Origin: Vibrio zhugei
GTDB lineage: Bacteria; Pseudomonadota; Gammaproteobacteria; Enterobacterales; Vibrionaceae
Direction of reading: 5' to 3'
NCBI RefSeq assembly: GCF_003716875.1
Contig: NZ_CP033078.1
Span: forward strand, 2,666,001-2,730,000
Length of the DNA stretch: 64,000 nt
Shown: in pieces, positions 38,369 through 48,589 of the stretch
Position numbering within the stretch: position 1 is the first letter of the stretch
Layout of the letters: each line of letters opens with the position of its first letter
Position numbers and translations under genes: made by a program
The notes under the pieces: model-generated
Database searches by the model: none
The model's input: the letters and a program-made list of their open reading frames with translations, nothing else
What the model was told of the DNA's origin: nothing

Positions 38369-39997
38369 ATGACCACTGCGGACCATGCCATGGTTGCAAA
38401 CTTAGAACTCTCTGAATACGGTATTTCTGGCGTAACAGAAATTCTGCATAATCCCAGTTATGAACAACTCTTTGAAGAAGAAACCGATTCGACCCTCGCG
38501 GGGTATGAAAAAGGGATCGTAACTGAGCTTGGTGCTGTAGCGGTCGATACTGGTATTTTTACGGGGCGCTCGCCGAAAGATAAGTACATTGTCGAAGATG
38601 AGACGACGCGAGATACACTGTGGTGGACCTCGCCACAAGCGAAGAATGACAATAAACCCATGTCGCAAGCAGTGTGGGATGATCTGAAAGCAACAGTAGC
38701 CAAACAGCTGTCCAATAAGCGGTTGTTTGTGGTCGATGGATTTTGTGGGGCCAATCCAGAAACTCGTCTTTGCGTGCGTTTTATTACTGAGGTCGCTTGG
38801 CAAGCGCATTTTGTGAAGAATATGTTTATTCGACCATCAGAAGACGAGCTGCAACACTTTACGCCAGATTTTGTCGTGATGAACGCCGCCAAATGCACCA
38901 ACCCGAACTGGCAACAACATGGTCTGAATTCAGAAAACTTTACCGCCTTCCATCTCACCGAAAAAATGCAACTCATTGGTGGCACATGGTATGGCGGCGA
39001 AATGAAAAAAGGCATTTTTGCCATGATGAATTACTTCCTTCCTTTGCAAGATATTGCCGCGATGCACTGCTCGGCAAATCAAGGAATAGAAGGGGACGTG
39101 GCAATCTTCTTTGGCTTATCCGGTACGGGTAAAACCACCTTATCGACCGATCCTAAACGTGCCCTCATTGGTGATGACGAACATGGTTGGGACGACGAAG
39201 GTGTCTTTAACTTTGAAGGAGGGTGCTACGCCAAAACCATTAAGTTATCCAAAGAGGCGGAACCGGACATTTACAACGCGATTCGCCGTGACGCGTTACT
39301 TGAGAATGTCGTGGTGAATGCGCAGGGTGTGATTGATTTTGATGACAGTTCAAAAACCGAAAACACGCGTGTCTCCTACCCAATTTATCATATCGATAAT
39401 ATTGTTAAGCCGGTCTCGAAAGGCGGCCATGCGAAAAAAGTGATCTTCCTATCAGCGGATGCTTTTGGCGTCTTACCGCCAGTGTCGAAGTTAACCCCCG
39501 AGCAAACCAAGTATCACTTTTTGTCCGGTTTCACAGCCAAACTAGCGGGAACAGAGCGTGGGATCACCGAACCGACCCCAACATTCTCAGCGTGTTTTGG
39601 CGCCGCGTTTTTGACTTTGCACCCCACCAAATATGCAGAAGTGCTGGTTAAACGCATGGAAGCAGCTGGGGCTCAGGCCTACCTCGTGAATACGGGTTGG
39701 AATGGCACAGGAAAACGGATATCCATTCAAGATACGCGGGCCATCATCGATGCCATTTTAGATGGATCGATTGAACAAGCCCCAACCAAAACCGTGCCGA
39801 TATTTAACTTCGAGATTCCAACGCAATTGCACGATGTGGATAACGAGATTTTGGATCCTCGTGATACCTATGTGGACCCATTGCAGTGGGAAAGCAAAGC
39901 CTACGATCTTGCGAAACGGTTTATTGATAACTTCGATAAATATACCGATACCGAAGAAGGCCAAGCGTTAGTCAGCGCCGGACCACAAATCAAGTAA
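38369..39997 (+). CDS. pckA: Phosphoenolpyruvate carboxykinase (ATP)
   Basis: A 542-aa enzyme that converts oxaloacetate and ATP to phosphoenolpyruvate, CO2 and ADP, the first step of gluconeogenesis. The ATP-type signature is present: the P-loop [11 protein letters not shown] from Gly249, followed by LIGDDEHGW and the metal-binding [22 protein letters not shown] near residue 66 and SAKVAGTERG-like [12 protein letters not shown] near residue 388 are also typical. The ATG follows GAGGAG at a good spacing. Transcribed alone between two strong terminators. Confidence 0.97.
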   Translation: MTTADHAMVANLELSEYGISGVTEILHNPSYEQLFEEETDSTLAGYEKGIVTELGAVAVDTGIFTGRSPKDKYIVEDETTRDTLWWTSPQAKNDNKPMSQAVWDDLKATVAKQLSNKRLFVVDGFCGANPETRLCVRFITEVAWQAHFVKNMFIRPSEDELQHFTPDFVVMNAAKCTNPNWQQHGLNSENFTAFHLTEKMQLIGGTWYGGEMKKGIFAMMNYFLPLQDIAAMHCSANQGIEGDVAIFFGLSGTGKTTLSTDPKRALIGDDEHGWDDEGVFNFEGGCYAKTIKLSKEAEPDIYNAIRRDALLENVVVNAQGVIDFDDSSKTENTRVSYPIYHIDNIVKPVSKGGHAKKVIFLSADAFGVLPPVSKLTPEQTKYHFLSGFTAKLAGTERGITEPTPTFSACFGAAFLTLHPTKYAEVLVKRMEAAGAQAYLVNTGWNGTGKRISIQDTRAIIDAILDGSIEQAPTKTVPIFNFEIPTQLHDVDNEILDPRDTYVDPLQWESKAYDLAKRFIDNFDKYTDTEEGQALVSAGPQIK

Positions 39998-40008
39998 AAC
40001 CAAGACTC

Positions 40009-40038
40009 AAAAAGCCCCTACTTTCAGGGGCTTTTTTT
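40009..40038 (+). terminator. pckA terminator
   Basis: AGCCCCT and AGGGGCT enclose a six-base loop, with an A-tract before and seven Ts after. Confidence 0.9.
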
Positions 40039-40109
40039 GCTATATAGGTTGAATGCCGCATAGATTTACTACACTCTATGCTGAGGTTGACTACGGTTCT
40101 GAATTTCCT

Positions 40110-42005
40110 ATGAAAAAGCTGCTTACTTTTATTATCTCTGCGTTGTTATTGGCGGTTATCACACTGGCCACTCTGTTTGGGTTACTCAACACCTCTTATG
40201 CCACACCAATAGCACAATGGATAAATCAGCTCATCGGTGATGAACGGCTCTCATTCAAACACGTCGAATATGATTACCCGTTGCACCTGCGCTTTACTCA
40301 GCCAACCATCCAATTGAACCATACCTCACTCACCTTTCGGCATTTGGATTTGTGGTTCAATCCGTCAATTTATGATCATGACCAATGGCAAATAGAGAGC
40401 GCGCTGTTTGATGGGGTCACCATTGATAACACGCTACCGCACTTTTCAGAGCCATCGACCTTTCATATCCACCAGCTCGCCATCCACAACTTGTCACTGG
40501 AGACTGACGAGGTCAGTGCCACCGCGCTCAATGTACAAATAAAAGATCCCCACTGGTATCGAGATGAGCAATGGTTACCCTATGGCACCATTCAGCTTTC
40601 TGCAGAGTCTTTGCAATGGCAAGGCGAAACCATGACTCAACTCTTAGTTGATGCCGATCATCAACTCACTGACAGCCGAATCAATGGTTTTTCTTTTCAT
40701 TGGCGCAATGGACTAATCTCCGGACAAGCAGAACGTTATCCGCAAGGTTGGTCTCTGGTTAACGTCACCATGAATCATTTGTCTTTAACTCAAGACGTGA
40801 TTGCTCAACTGCGTTACAAGTGGTCGGACACACCTCAAACCAAGATGATCCAACATATCAATAGCCTCGATATCCTTAATAGCAATCTGCAGATCGGTGC
40901 TGTTACTCTCAACAATGCTGATGTGTCGATTGAAAATATGGATGTCACGTCATTATGGCAAAACCAAGGGTCCATTTCTCTGCATGCCGATAATGCGCAG
41001 TGGAAGCATCTCCAGTGGGTAAACCCAGATGTCACGGTGTCTCTCACTCCTGGGAAAATTACCATCAATGATTTTCTCGCGGACATTTGGCAAGGAAGAT
41101 TACAGCTGAGTGGTGCACTCACCCCAGACTCGTTACACCTTTCCAACCTTAGCCTCAACGGTGTTCGCTGGTACGGCGAGCAGGACGACGATTTCCCGAC
41201 CTTCTCATTCACGGATCTCCATTGGCCAACCATTGCGATAGATCAACTGGATATCAGCAATACTCAAATAATCCAACTCAAACACCGTCCTTTCTGGCAA
41301 CTGACCGGACTTAACGTCAGCGGAACGGACCTAACGCTACGTCACAATAATCAATGGGGTTTATGGCAAGGGCAACTCAGTGTCAGTGCGAATAGTGCCA
41401 GTATTGGGAAACTGCATACCAGTCAAGCGATTATAGAAATGACAAGTGACGCACACACGTGGTCGCTCACCCGAGCTTTCCTACCACTCAAATATGGCTA
41501 CCTCAAAGCACAAGGCTCTTGGCCGATAGACAGCAATGAGGCGCCATGGTCCTTGCACGTACAAAGCGATGGCTTACCCTTAGAGCCACTGACTCAGTGG
41601 GTGTCGTTACCCATATCGCTCAGTGGATTCGCTGAAGCGAACCTGTCTTTAAATGGAATGGCGGGCAGCCCAACGATCATGAAGCACACTCTCAGTGGTC
41701 AGGCACAGGGCAGTGTCTATCGTGGTGTCATGACCATGCAACAAGACAATACGACAACGATCCAACCCTTTGCTATCAATGGGATTGACGTTACGGCCGA
41801 TCGCGGAAAGATTTCTCTTCCCGAGACGACCATTCAAGGGACCACGCTCAATGCCATCCTATTTGGCGACTTAGACTTAGTGGACTTAAAAACAGGAAAG
41901 CTAGAAATCCGCGAGACCGCTCATGGCAAAACCACGGTGTATGACTTGCTGCACCCTAAAGACACCACACCAGAGGAAAAGACAACAACGCCACAATCAC
42001 CTTAG
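40110..42005 (+). CDS. AsmA-family envelope protein
   Basis: About 631 aa from the ATG giving MKKLLTFIISALLLAVITLA, a membrane anchor, followed by a long beta-rich periplasmic region as in AsmA-like proteins (ALFDGVTIDNTLP, VTLNNADVSIENMDV, LQLSGALTPDSLHLSNLSLNG in parts). Proteins of this family (AsmA, TamB, YhdP) are thought to carry phospholipids between membranes or aid outer-membrane assembly. The frame is open 19 codons upstream, which would place hydrophilic residues before the anchor. The last residues overlap the 3' end of the convergent fabY/yiiD gene by four bases. It lacks the strong start signal of its neighbours; which AsmA subfamily it belongs to is unclear. Confidence 0.85.
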   Translation: MKKLLTFIISALLLAVITLATLFGLLNTSYATPIAQWINQLIGDERLSFKHVEYDYPLHLRFTQPTIQLNHTSLTFRHLDLWFNPSIYDHDQWQIESALFDGVTIDNTLPHFSEPSTFHIHQLAIHNLSLETDEVSATALNVQIKDPHWYRDEQWLPYGTIQLSAESLQWQGETMTQLLVDADHQLTDSRINGFSFHWRNGLISGQAERYPQGWSLVNVTMNHLSLTQDVIAQLRYKWSDTPQTKMIQHINSLDILNSNLQIGAVTLNNADVSIENMDVTSLWQNQGSISLHADNAQWKHLQWVNPDVTVSLTPGKITINDFLADIWQGRLQLSGALTPDSLHLSNLSLNGVRWYGEQDDDFPTFSFTDLHWPTIAIDQLDISNTQIIQLKHRPFWQLTGLNVSGTDLTLRHNNQWGLWQGQLSVSANSASIGKLHTSQAIIEMTSDAHTWSLTRAFLPLKYGYLKAQGSWPIDSNEAPWSLHVQSDGLPLEPLTQWVSLPISLSGFAEANLSLNGMAGSPTIMKHTLSGQAQGSVYRGVMTMQQDNTTTIQPFAINGIDVTADRGKISLPETTIQGTTLNAILFGDLDLVDLKTGKLEIRETAHGKTTVYDLLHPKDTTPEEKTTTPQSP

Positions 42006-42928
42006 TGCGGCATACTCTCTAACGTGGCTTTGTAGTCAGGCATTAGCATATAAGTGCCAAAGAAATCGACCGCATCATGACCATCGCTGGTAATCGACAC
42101 TTGCACGACAATACGCGCTTTTCTGCCAGCGGCTAAACGGTCTAAATCGCCACTGATACCATCCATCGAAGTAGAGGCCAGCGGGTTAGAGAATAACGGT
42201 TGATGGTAACGAATATGACTATCAACCAAGACAATATCGCCGGATAAATCACGCTCCTTCATGAGTAGCCACGCCATCCCCCAGCCTGTTAATGTCGCCA
42301 AAGTAAATGCCGAACCGGCAAACATCGTATTATGTGGGTTCAGGTTGGGGTTTAACGGCGCACTACACTGGAATTGATAGCCAGTGTATTCTTGAATTTT
42401 AATGCCCATCTTTTCACAAATGGGAATTTGCTCCTGCCAACGATCTTGCAACTCCGCACACCACTCAGGTTTACGGAGTACCGTTGCGCGCACATCGAGA
42501 GGCTTCACCATCTGTTGGTGCAGTAACGGACCACGCCCACTAACCAGCTCACCTCGGCATTCAAACCCATTACTTTGATAAAACGGTATGGCCGCTTCAC
42601 GGGCTCGACAGACCAATCGTTTTGCCCCTTCTTGGCGAGCAAACGACTCGAGCGCAACGAGTAGCAATGATCCCATCCCTTTACCACGACGGTTTGCTTT
42701 CACTGCCATATAGCGAATCTGGCCTTCGCAGTCTGGCGTGATGTACAGCCTTCCTATCGCAATCGGACGTCCACGACCATCGACAATCATGCGATGATGA
42801 CTCATACCATCGTATTCATCTCTTTCCGAGCCGAGCGGCATTTGCCAAGGTTCGCGTAACATCTGCCAGCGGAACTGATAATACTTTTTGATTTGCTTTT
42901 CCGTTCGCGGTGTAATCAGTTTAAACAT
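42002..42928 (-). CDS. fabY: GNAT acetyltransferase fused to a hotdog thioesterase-like domain (FabY/YiiD type)
   Basis: A 308-aa two-domain protein. Residues 1-150 form a GNAT domain with the acetyl-CoA loop RYMAVKANRRGKGMGSLLL; residues 160-308 resemble the YiiD C-terminal thioesterase domain (NPHNTMFAGSAFTLATLTGWGMAWLL). The same fusion is found in E. coli YiiD (renamed FabY), reported to help supply acetyl-ACP for fatty-acid initiation; I recall this but cannot check it here. It lies upstream of nothing obvious, convergent with the AsmA-like gene and downstream of dtd on the same strand. Confidence 0.85.
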   Translation of the reverse strand: MFKLITPRTEKQIKKYYQFRWQMLREPWQMPLGSERDEYDGMSHHRMIVDGRGRPIAIGRLYITPDCEGQIRYMAVKANRRGKGMGSLLLVALESFARQEGAKRLVCRAREAAIPFYQSNGFECRGELVSGRGPLLHQQMVKPLDVRATVLRKPEWCAELQDRWQEQIPICEKMGIKIQEYTGYQFQCSAPLNPNLNPHNTMFAGSAFTLATLTGWGMAWLLMKERDLSGDIVLVDSHIRYHQPLFSNPLASTSMDGISGDLDRLAAGRKARIVVQVSITSDGHDAVDFFGTYMLMPDYKATLESMPH

Positions 42929-43032
42929 ACAAATTTCCGGTTAAGTATCCTTTTAACTCGATAATGTCGATCCTATCCTAGAATAATAACGACGCCTACT
43001 CTTTGCTTAGCACAGTTTTACGATGCAATAAA

Positions 43033-43467
43033 TCACGTTTGCAACCAAAACGTCACAGGACCATCATTGGTTAAAGACACTTGCATATCTGCAGCAAAGC
43101 GCCCGCTTTCTGTCGGTAGCTGATCGGCACATAATTGGGTAAATCGCTCATACAAACGACGCGCGTCATCAGGCGCAGCGCCCTTGGAAAAGCCCGCTCG
43201 CGTGCCTTTTTTGGTGTCCGCCGGGAGTGTAAATTGAGAAACCACCAGCACGCTGCCGCCAATATCTTTCACACTCAGGTTCATTTTCCCAGCGTCATCT
43301 TCAAACACTCGATATTGCGTTACCCGCTCCATTAAGCGCTGAGCTTTGGCATCATCATCGCCTTTTTCGACACCAAGCAACACCAACAGCCCTTGCTCAA
43401 TGGCGCCAACCGTTTCGCCCTCAACACGTACTGATGCTTCACTCACTCTTTGTATTAGCGCTATCAC
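43033..43467 (-). CDS. dtd: D-aminoacyl-tRNA deacylase
   Basis: A 144-aa enzyme that hydrolyses D-aminoacyl-tRNA (and Gly-tRNA-Ala), recycling mischarged tRNA. Starts [18 protein letters not shown] and has both active-site motifs: SQFTL near residue 77 and the C-terminal [11 protein letters not shown] containing the GP motif that gives chiral selectivity. It overlaps the end of the upstream yihY gene by 29 bases, so the two are co-transcribed, as in E. coli. Confidence 0.96.
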   Translation of the reverse strand: MIALIQRVSEASVRVEGETVGAIEQGLLVLLGVEKGDDDAKAQRLMERVTQYRVFEDDAGKMNLSVKDIGGSVLVVSQFTLPADTKKGTRAGFSKGAAPDDARRLYERFTQLCADQLPTESGRFAADMQVSLTNDGPVTFWLQT

Positions 43468-44347
43468 TCTTACTGTCCTCTGGTTGTGTCACTTTCTCTA
43501 TTGCCTCTTGATACCGGGCACGCCACTGCACCTCTTCACCGAGAGCGGCGGTGACTTCAGCCCCAAACAATACTATCAACCAGCATAAATAGACCCAAAC
43601 AAATAAGATAGGGATCGCCGCTAACGCGCCATAAATGAGCTGATAAGACGGAAAGTTAGTAATATAAAAGGCAAACCCTTTTTTACTGAATTCAAACAAT
43701 ATCGCCGCAGCCACAGCGCCAATGAAGGCATGTTGTAGCTTCACTTTTTTATTGGGCACCAGTAAATACAGCACCGTGAAAGCAAGAAACGATAACAAAA
43801 CAGGTAACCATCGTAAAAAGAGATTATACGCTCCAGTCAGTGTTTCATTATCGATCACGGTTAGCGAGGTAATATAAGAACTCAACGCGATACTCGCCCC
43901 AATCAATAAAGGCCCCAAAGTCAGAAACATCCAATACATCGATAAGGAAAACACGAAACGTCGCTTATTGCGCACTCGCCATATGAAGTTCAGGCTGCGG
44001 TCCACATTCGAGATCAATGTGATGGCCGCAACGAACAAGAAAATACTGCCCACAATGGTCATTTTCCCAGTGTTGGCAACAAATTGTCTTAACGCACCAC
44101 TGACGGCATCGCCTGCTGTGGGCACGAAATGTGTGATGACAAAATCTTGAATCACGTCACTCACATCCTTAAACACCGTAAAAGAAGACAGAATAGAGAC
44201 CAATACCGTCAGCATTGGCACAAGAGAAATCAACGTAATATACGCCAAGTATCCTGCCGTGACATTCACGCGATCCTGATTCATGCGATGAGAGACATAG
44301 CGGACAAAGTTCATGCTCTCTTTTGATAGCTGTTGATAATTAGGCAT
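43439..44347 (-). CDS. yihY: YihY/BrkB-family inner-membrane protein
   Basis: A 302-aa protein with about six membrane segments, starting with the family-typical stretch [36 protein letters not shown] (in two parts), followed by [22 protein letters not shown] and ending in a polar cytoplasmic tail. The family was once annotated as ribonuclease BN, which is incorrect; the function is unknown. In E. coli yihY is also upstream of dtd. Confidence 0.92.
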   Translation of the reverse strand: MPNYQQLSKESMNFVRYVSHRMNQDRVNVTAGYLAYITLISLVPMLTVLVSILSSFTVFKDVSDVIQDFVITHFVPTAGDAVSGALRQFVANTGKMTIVGSIFLFVAAITLISNVDRSLNFIWRVRNKRRFVFSLSMYWMFLTLGPLLIGASIALSSYITSLTVIDNETLTGAYNLFLRWLPVLLSFLAFTVLYLLVPNKKVKLQHAFIGAVAAAILFEFSKKGFAFYITNFPSYQLIYGALAAIPILFVWVYLCWLIVLFGAEVTAALGEEVQWRARYQEAIEKVTQPEDSKSDSANTKSE

Positions 44348-44442
44348 AGTACTTACTCAAATAGGAGGTTCCCTTAGTCTAAGCGATTGTTAACGTCCTT
44401 GCTAAAATCGTCACCGGATTAATAACACCATGAATCAAAGAT

Positions 44443-44473
44443 AAAAAAAAGCCTTTGGATATCCAAAGGCTTT
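44443..44473. terminator. typA terminator
   Basis: AAGCCTTTGGAT and ATCCAAAGGCTT form a perfect palindrome. On the minus strand eight Ts follow, giving a strong terminator for typA. Confidence 0.88.
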
Positions 44474-44504
44474 ATATTCTTTTTTATAGCAACGTGGTTA
44501 AGGC

Positions 44505-46334
44505 TTATTTGCCACCACGGTAAGCACGTTTGCGATCGTTTTCAGTTAAGAATTTCTTACGAATACGAATGCTTTCTGGCGTCACTTCTACCAATTCATC
44601 ATCATCGATGAACTCAAGCGCTTGCTCAAGTGTGTATTTAATCGCTGGGCTCAGAGTTTGAGCTTCATCCGTACCTGATGCACGAACGTTGGTCAGCTGC
44701 TTACCTTTCAAACAGTTTACAGTTAAGTCGTTTGAACGGCTGTGAATACCGATAACTTGGCCTTCATACACTTCATCACCGTGCTCAGCAAACAAACGAC
44801 CACGACCTTGTAGGTTAAATAGTGCGTAAGTAAGTGCTTTACCCGTTGCGTTTGAAATCAGAACACCACTTTGACGACGACCGATTTCTCCACCTTTGTG
44901 TTCACCGTAATGGTCAAACGTATGGTAAAGAAGACCAGAACCTGACGTCATGGTTAAGAATTCCGTTTGGAAACCGATTAAGCCACGTGATGGCATCAAG
45001 AAGTCCATACGAACACGACCTTTACCATCAGGAGACATATCTTTCAGTTCACCTTTACGTAAACCGATGCTCTCCATAATCGCGCCTTGGTTCTCTTCGA
45101 CAACGTCAATCGTTACCGTTTCAAACGGTTCCATTAACTTACCGTTTTCTTCTTTCAAGATCACTTCTGGACGAGACACAGCAAGTTCGAAACCTTCACG
45201 GCGCATGTTTTCGATCAAGATAGACAGGTGCAATTCACCACGACCAGATACACGGAAACGGTCTGGGTCTTCGGTTTGTTCAACACGCAGTGCCACGTTA
45301 TGAACCAATTCTTTTTCTAGACGCTCTAGAATGTTACGTGACGTAACGAATTTACCTTCTTTACCCGCAAACGGAGACGTGTTTACTTGGAAAGTCATGG
45401 TTACCGTTGGTTCATCAACCGTCAATTCTGGTAGCGCTTCTACAACGTTAACATCACAGATGGTATCTGAGATTTTCAGTTCGCCTAAACCGGTAATGGC
45501 AACGATGTCACCCGCTGAAGCTTGATCGGCTTCTGAACGGTTAAGACCAAGATACCCCAATACCGTACCGACTTTACCGTTACGTTTTGTGCCATCAGCA
45601 GAAATAACCGTCACTTGTTGGTTAGGTTTCACCGTACCGCGAGTCACACGACCCACACCGATAACACCAACGTAAGAGCTGTAATCTAGCTGAGAGATCT
45701 GCATTTGCAGTGAACCATCAGGGTCAACGTTTGGCGCATCAACACCGTCAACGATCGCTTGGAACAATGGTTCCATATTTTCGCCAGTCGTGGTTTCTTC
45801 TTGGCTTGCCCAACCGTTTAGTGCTGACGCATAAACCACTTGGAAGTCGAGCTGCTCGTCTGTCGCACCTAAGGTGTCGAACAAATCAAAGACTTGATCC
45901 ATTACCCAGTCAGGACGCGCGCCAGGACGGTCAATTTTGTTGATAACCACGATAGGTTTCAAACCGTAGTTAAACGCTTTTTGGGTTACGAAACGGGTTT
46001 GAGGCATTGGGCCATCAACAGCATCAACGATAAGTAGCACAGAGTCTACCATCGACATAATACGTTCTACTTCGCCACCAAAGTCGGCGTGTCCAGGAGT
46101 ATCAACGATATTGATGCGGTAGTCATTCCAGTTAATTGCTGTGTTTTTAGCAAGAATGGTGATGCCACGTTCTTTTTCAATGTCATTTGAGTCCATGACG
46201 CGCTCTTCAACTTCACCGCGAGACTCTAACGTGCCTGACTGTTGTAGTAGCTTATCAACAAGCGTGGTTTTACCGTGGTCAACGTGAGCGATGATCGCGA
46301 TGTTTCTTAGTTTTTCAATTTGCGGAGTAGCCAT
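44505..46334 (-). CDS. typA: Ribosome-binding GTPase TypA/BipA
   Basis: A 609-aa translational GTPase of the EF-G family that binds 70S ribosomes and acts in 50S assembly at low temperature and under stress. GTP-binding motifs: [10 protein letters not shown] (residues 16-25), [14 protein letters not shown] and [10 protein letters not shown]. Domains II, III and V are followed by the BipA-specific C-terminal domain ([21 protein letters not shown]). Length and ending agree with E. coli BipA. It is divergent from glnA over about 510 bp, which hold the glnA control region. Confidence 0.97.
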   Translation of the reverse strand: MATPQIEKLRNIAIIAHVDHGKTTLVDKLLQQSGTLESRGEVEERVMDSNDIEKERGITILAKNTAINWNDYRINIVDTPGHADFGGEVERIMSMVDSVLLIVDAVDGPMPQTRFVTQKAFNYGLKPIVVINKIDRPGARPDWVMDQVFDLFDTLGATDEQLDFQVVYASALNGWASQEETTTGENMEPLFQAIVDGVDAPNVDPDGSLQMQISQLDYSSYVGVIGVGRVTRGTVKPNQQVTVISADGTKRNGKVGTVLGYLGLNRSEADQASAGDIVAITGLGELKISDTICDVNVVEALPELTVDEPTVTMTFQVNTSPFAGKEGKFVTSRNILERLEKELVHNVALRVEQTEDPDRFRVSGRGELHLSILIENMRREGFELAVSRPEVILKEENGKLMEPFETVTIDVVEENQGAIMESIGLRKGELKDMSPDGKGRVRMDFLMPSRGLIGFQTEFLTMTSGSGLLYHTFDHYGEHKGGEIGRRQSGVLISNATGKALTYALFNLQGRGRLFAEHGDEVYEGQVIGIHSRSNDLTVNCLKGKQLTNVRASGTDEAQTLSPAIKYTLEQALEFIDDDELVEVTPESIRIRKKFLTENDRKRAYRGGK

Positions 46335-46604
46335 GGATTCTAATTCACTTATTTCACAAAAGACCCTTTACGACACCATGTCGTAATTGAGGTCAGAGCT
46401 TGGTTAAAAAAACGACCATAATGTACCAGATTTTAGCGAAAAACCCAGAAATATGTGATCTATTTCGGTTATTTTTATCTTTTGGTAATAAATTCAACTG
46501 TATTGACACATAAGCAACCTTATTCTGTTGCGTTATTTTCATGAAACATACATTGACATTTTAATGAGATAGAGGCTGAATGGTCTCTGGCTTAAGCAAC
46601 GATG

Positions 46605-46662
46605 TGCACCAAAATAAACATGATCTACCCATTTTGGTGCATCGAGTGACCAATTTAGTGCA
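46605..46662 (+). promoter_or_regulatory. NtrC enhancer region upstream of glnA
   Basis: TGCACCAAAAT (46605-46615) and ATTTTGGTGCA (46631-46641) form a long inverted repeat made of two strong NtrC half-sites (TGCACC/GGTGCA). A further site-like 17-mer at 46646-46662 ends in AGTGCA with ACC in the other arm, and CAGCACC follows at 46668. They lie about 90-150 bp before the expected start from the sigma54 promoter, a normal enhancer distance. The rest of the 510-bp typA-glnA gap shows only the typA upstream region. Confidence 0.72.
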
Positions 46663-46724
46663 TAGCACAGCACCAATATCTGTCATCATCAGCGTAAGCC
46701 AATGAAACTAATGGATTTATTTTT

Positions 46725-46742
46725 TTGGCATGAATTTAGCTT
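46725..46742 (+). promoter_or_regulatory. Sigma54 promoter of glnA
   Basis: TTGGCATGAATTTAGCTT has the invariant GG (46727-46728) and GC (46739-46740) exactly ten bases apart, and five of six bases of TGGCAC. Transcription should start near 46752, about 95 bp before the glnA ATG. Together with the NtrC-type sites just upstream it fits the classic nitrogen-starvation promoter glnAp2. Confidence 0.72.
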
Positions 46743-46846
46743 CATGAAAATCAACATCGATTATGAAATGGGGACAGCCGTCTCGTAAGCTGGTTTCATC
46801 GTAAATTCGAGCCTAATTGCTATTTTAACACTGGAGGTTATCCAAG

Positions 46847-48256
46847 ATGTCAGTTGAAAATGTTTTATCGCTGATTCAAGAAAACGAAGTCAAATTTATC
46901 GACTTACGCTTCACTGATACGAAAGGTAAGGAACAACACGTATCAATTCCGGCTCACCAAGTCGATGCGGACTTCTTCGAAGAAGGCAAGATGTTTGACG
47001 GCTCTTCTGTTGCTGGCTGGAAAGGCATCAACGAATCCGACATGGTGATGATGCCAGATGCCTCTTCTGCGGTACTGGACCCATTTACTGAAGAGTCAAC
47101 CGTCAATATTCGTTGTGACATCTTAGAGCCTGCGACAATGCAAGGTTACGATCGTGACCCACGCTCTATTGCCAAACGCGCAGAAGAATACATGCGTTCA
47201 ACTGGCATTGCCGATACCGTTCTTGTTGGCCCAGAACCAGAATTCTTCCTGTTTGATGATGTCCGTTACTCTTCAGACATGTCAGGCTCTTTCTATAAGA
47301 TTGACGATGTAGAAGCAGCTTGGAACAGCGGCACTGAGTATGAAGATGGCAACAAAGGTCATCGTCCTGGCGTGAAAGGCGGTTACTTCCCAGTATCACC
47401 TGTTGACTCTTCTCAAGACATCCGCTCTGCGATGTGTCTGATCATGGAAGAAATGGGCCTTGTTGTTGAAGCGCATCACCACGAAGTGGCAACCGCAGGT
47501 CAAAACGAAATCGCAACACGTTTCAACACCATGACGACCAAAGCGGATGAAATCCAAATTTATAAGTACGTTGTTCACAACGTCGCGCATGCATTTGGTA
47601 AAACCGCGACCTTTATGCCGAAACCACTAGTGGGTGACAACGGTTCAGGTATGCACGTTCACCAATCGCTTGCTAAAGACGGGGTTAACCTATTTGCTGG
47701 CGATAAGTACGGCGGTCTTTCTGAAACAGCGCTTTACTACATCGGTGGTATTATTAAACACGCTCGTGCCATCAATGCGTTTGCAAACGCGTCAACGAAC
47801 TCGTACAAACGTTTGGTCCCAGGTTTTGAAGCACCCGTTATGCTGGCGTACTCAGCGCGTAACCGCTCTGCATCGATCCGTATTCCAGTGGTACCAAGCC
47901 CGAAAGCTCGTCGTATCGAAGTCCGCTTCCCTGATCCAACAGCGAACCCATACCTTGCCTTCTCTGCACTGCTAATGGCTGGCCTAGACGGTATCAAGAA
48001 CAAGATTCACCCTGGTGATGCAATGGATAAAGATCTGTACGATCTTCCAGCTGAAGAAGCAGCAGAAATTCCAAAAGTTGCTGAAAACTTCGAAGTGGCC
48101 CTCAATGCACTAAATGAAGACCGTGAGTTCTTGACTGCTGGCGGCGTATTCTCTGATGATTTCATCGATTCTTACATCGCATTGAAATCTGAAGACGTGA
48201 CGCGCCTGCAAATGACGACTCACCCTGTTGAATTCGAAATGTACTACTCTGTATAA
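46847..48256 (+). CDS. glnA: Glutamine synthetase, type I
   Basis: A 469-aa enzyme making glutamine from glutamate, ammonia and ATP; the active form is a dodecamer. Active-site signatures: [17 protein letters not shown] (near 53), [11 protein letters not shown] (near 127), the [14 protein letters not shown] [12 protein letters not shown], and [19 protein letters not shown]. The adenylylation site is Tyr398 in [11 protein letters not shown], so activity is probably adjusted by GlnE. AGGAG-like TGGAGGTT lies at a good spacing before the ATG. A strong terminator separates it from ntrB. Confidence 0.97.
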   Translation: MSVENVLSLIQENEVKFIDLRFTDTKGKEQHVSIPAHQVDADFFEEGKMFDGSSVAGWKGINESDMVMMPDASSAVLDPFTEESTVNIRCDILEPATMQGYDRDPRSIAKRAEEYMRSTGIADTVLVGPEPEFFLFDDVRYSSDMSGSFYKIDDVEAAWNSGTEYEDGNKGHRPGVKGGYFPVSPVDSSQDIRSAMCLIMEEMGLVVEAHHHEVATAGQNEIATRFNTMTTKADEIQIYKYVVHNVAHAFGKTATFMPKPLVGDNGSGMHVHQSLAKDGVNLFAGDKYGGLSETALYYIGGIIKHARAINAFANASTNSYKRLVPGFEAPVMLAYSARNRSASIRIPVVPSPKARRIEVRFPDPTANPYLAFSALLMAGLDGIKNKIHPGDAMDKDLYDLPAEEAAEIPKVAENFEVALNALNEDREFLTAGGVFSDDFIDSYIALKSEDVTRLQMTTHPVEFEMYYSV

Positions 48257-48280
48257 GTACAAGAACGAATTGAATATAAG

Positions 48281-48307
48281 AGCCTGCTCAATTGAGCAGG
48301 CTTTTTT
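48281..48307 (+). terminator. glnA terminator
   Basis: AGCCTGCTC and GAGCAGGCT with an AATT loop, followed by TTTTT. Transcription of ntrBC beyond it needs read-through or its own promoter. Confidence 0.9.
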
Positions 48308-48324
48308 GTTATTAAGGTCGTCCT

Positions 48325-48341
48325 AGCACCAAAATGGTGTA
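48325..48341 (+). promoter_or_regulatory. NtrC-like site 1 between glnA and ntrB
   Basis: AGCACC-AAAAT-GGTGTA is a 17-base match to the NtrC consensus TGCACY-N5-RGTGCA with one mismatch in each arm. It lies about 95 bp before the expected start of the sigma54-like promoter at 48394-48409. Confidence 0.55.
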
Positions 48342-48393
48342 AAAAGCTAACCCACTCTATCCTATCCGTTTTTAACTCTTACCTTGGCATTAT

Positions 48394-48409
48394 CGGCAAG
48401 CTTATTGCA
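48394..48409 (+). promoter_or_regulatory. Sigma54-like promoter candidate before ntrB
   Basis: CGGCAA-GCTTA-TTGCA has GG and GC exactly ten bases apart and a full TTGCA -12 element; the -24 element differs from TGGCAC at the first and last base. It would give a leader of about 170 nt before ntrB. Called by eye. Confidence 0.42.
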
Positions 48410-48539
48410 TTACTACTAGTTAATATGGTGCAAAAATCCCGATAAATGATTCAAAGTCCCTATTTAGTGCATTTCCTTTTTAGTTCGGCGATAAATCGGT
48501 AGTGTGCCCATATTTAATGCACCAAGCTTCATGGTAGTA

Positions 48540-48556
48540 TGCACTGTATTGGTGCA
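48540..48556 (+). promoter_or_regulatory. Perfect NtrC site just upstream of ntrB
   Basis: TGCACT-GTATT-GGTGCA matches the 17-base consensus in every specified position. It lies 34 bp before the ntrB start. In E. coli an NtrC site here represses the weak glnLp promoter, so autorepression of ntrBC is the likely role. Additional half-sites lie at 48428 (GGTGCA), 48467 (AGTGCA) and 48518 (TGCACC). Confidence 0.8.
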
Positions 48557-48589
48557 TAAGTAACTCAATGTGGAAGAGAGGAAGACGTT

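Noticed and set aside
38458..39024. 188-codon frame antisense to pckA
   Set aside because: Shadow of the pckA coding frame; no ribosome-binding site.
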